Positions 15,519 through 15,585 of a stretch of DNA of 15,585 nucleotides are shown in pieces. The stretch comes from Saccoglossus kowalevskii (Eukaryota > Hemichordata > Enteropneusta > Harrimaniidae): positions 1 through 15,585 of the forward strand of contig NW_003105803.1 in the NCBI RefSeq assembly GCF_000003605.2, in the 5' to 3' direction. The notes under the pieces are model-generated. The model had not been told where the DNA came from, searched no databases, and saw only the letters and a list, made by a program, of their open reading frames with translations. Every line of letters starts with the position of its first letter. The first letter of the stretch is position 1. A program made the translations under genes and the position numbers.

Positions 15519-15585
15519 TGTTTCGTGTTGTATGTATTTATTACATTCTCAAGATGGCTGCCCCAACATCCGGGCGATGGGGTTA
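15519..15585 (-). repeat. Gypsy 5' LTR of copy 2, partial (67 of about 126 bp)
   Basis: Matches 4399-4465 with two adjacent substitutions. It includes the AATAAA signal on the minus strand but is cut by the window edge before the TATA-like box. Confidence 0.88.

Larger units (their letters stand above)
4399..15585 (-). mobile_element. Ty3/Gypsy LTR retrotransposon, copy 2, split by a nested insertion (5' LTR partial)
   Basis: Two blocks match copy 1 almost base for base: 14902-15585 (partial LTR, PBS, leader, gag codons 1-122) and 4399-8614 (codon 123 to stop, 3' UTR, LTR). The interval between them is a different retrotransposon on the opposite strand. The element is otherwise unbroken, and the high identity to copy 1 indicates recent common origin. 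The two copies share one LTR, a tandem LTR-internal-LTR-internal arrangement. Confidence 0.92.

Overview
The window is eukaryotic and made entirely of transposable elements. No host gene is visible. Base composition, tRNA-primed LTR elements and the pairing of a K02A2.6-type Gypsy element with a tyrosine-recombinase retrotransposon suggest an animal, most likely a marine invertebrate; the species cannot be told from the sequence.

Layout. On the minus strand lie two near-identical Ty3/Gypsy-type elements in tandem, sharing one short LTR (4399-4524). Copy 1 (1-4524) has one uninterrupted gag-pol frame of 1373 codons; its 3' untranslated end and 3' LTR lie beyond the left edge. Copy 2 runs from a partial 5' LTR at the right edge (15519-15585) through PBS, leader and the first 122 gag codons (15267-14902). 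It is then interrupted, and continues from codon 123 at 8614 down to its stop at 4841, followed by a repeat-rich 3' UTR, a polypurine tract and the shared LTR. The PBS matches the 3' end of a tRNA-Leu over 18 nt.

The interruption (about 8614-14901) is a complete plus-strand tyrosine-recombinase retrotransposon, Ngaro-like. It has Gag, then RT-RNase H, then a tyrosine recombinase with every catalytic residue present, no DDE integrase, no protease and no methyltransferase. It is framed by split direct repeats in the order A1 - genes - B1 - A2 - B2. It entered the Gypsy gag without a target-site duplication beyond one shared T, as expected for recombinase-mediated insertion. CCAAT-like boxes near the end of A1 and an AATAAA just before B2 place the predicted RNA ends so that the internal B1-A2 block carries what the RNA would lack.

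The most unusual signal is at the B1/A2 junction. A 38-bp nested dyad (14061-14098) has CGTTAA/TTAACG outer arms and GATTAC/GTAATC inner arms. The same site occurs at the right terminus of the element in the opposite orientation. Joining the observed right and left ends of the element rebuilds the reverse complement of the internal junction over 36 nt. This looks like a recombination site that was flipped during circle formation, integration or replication.
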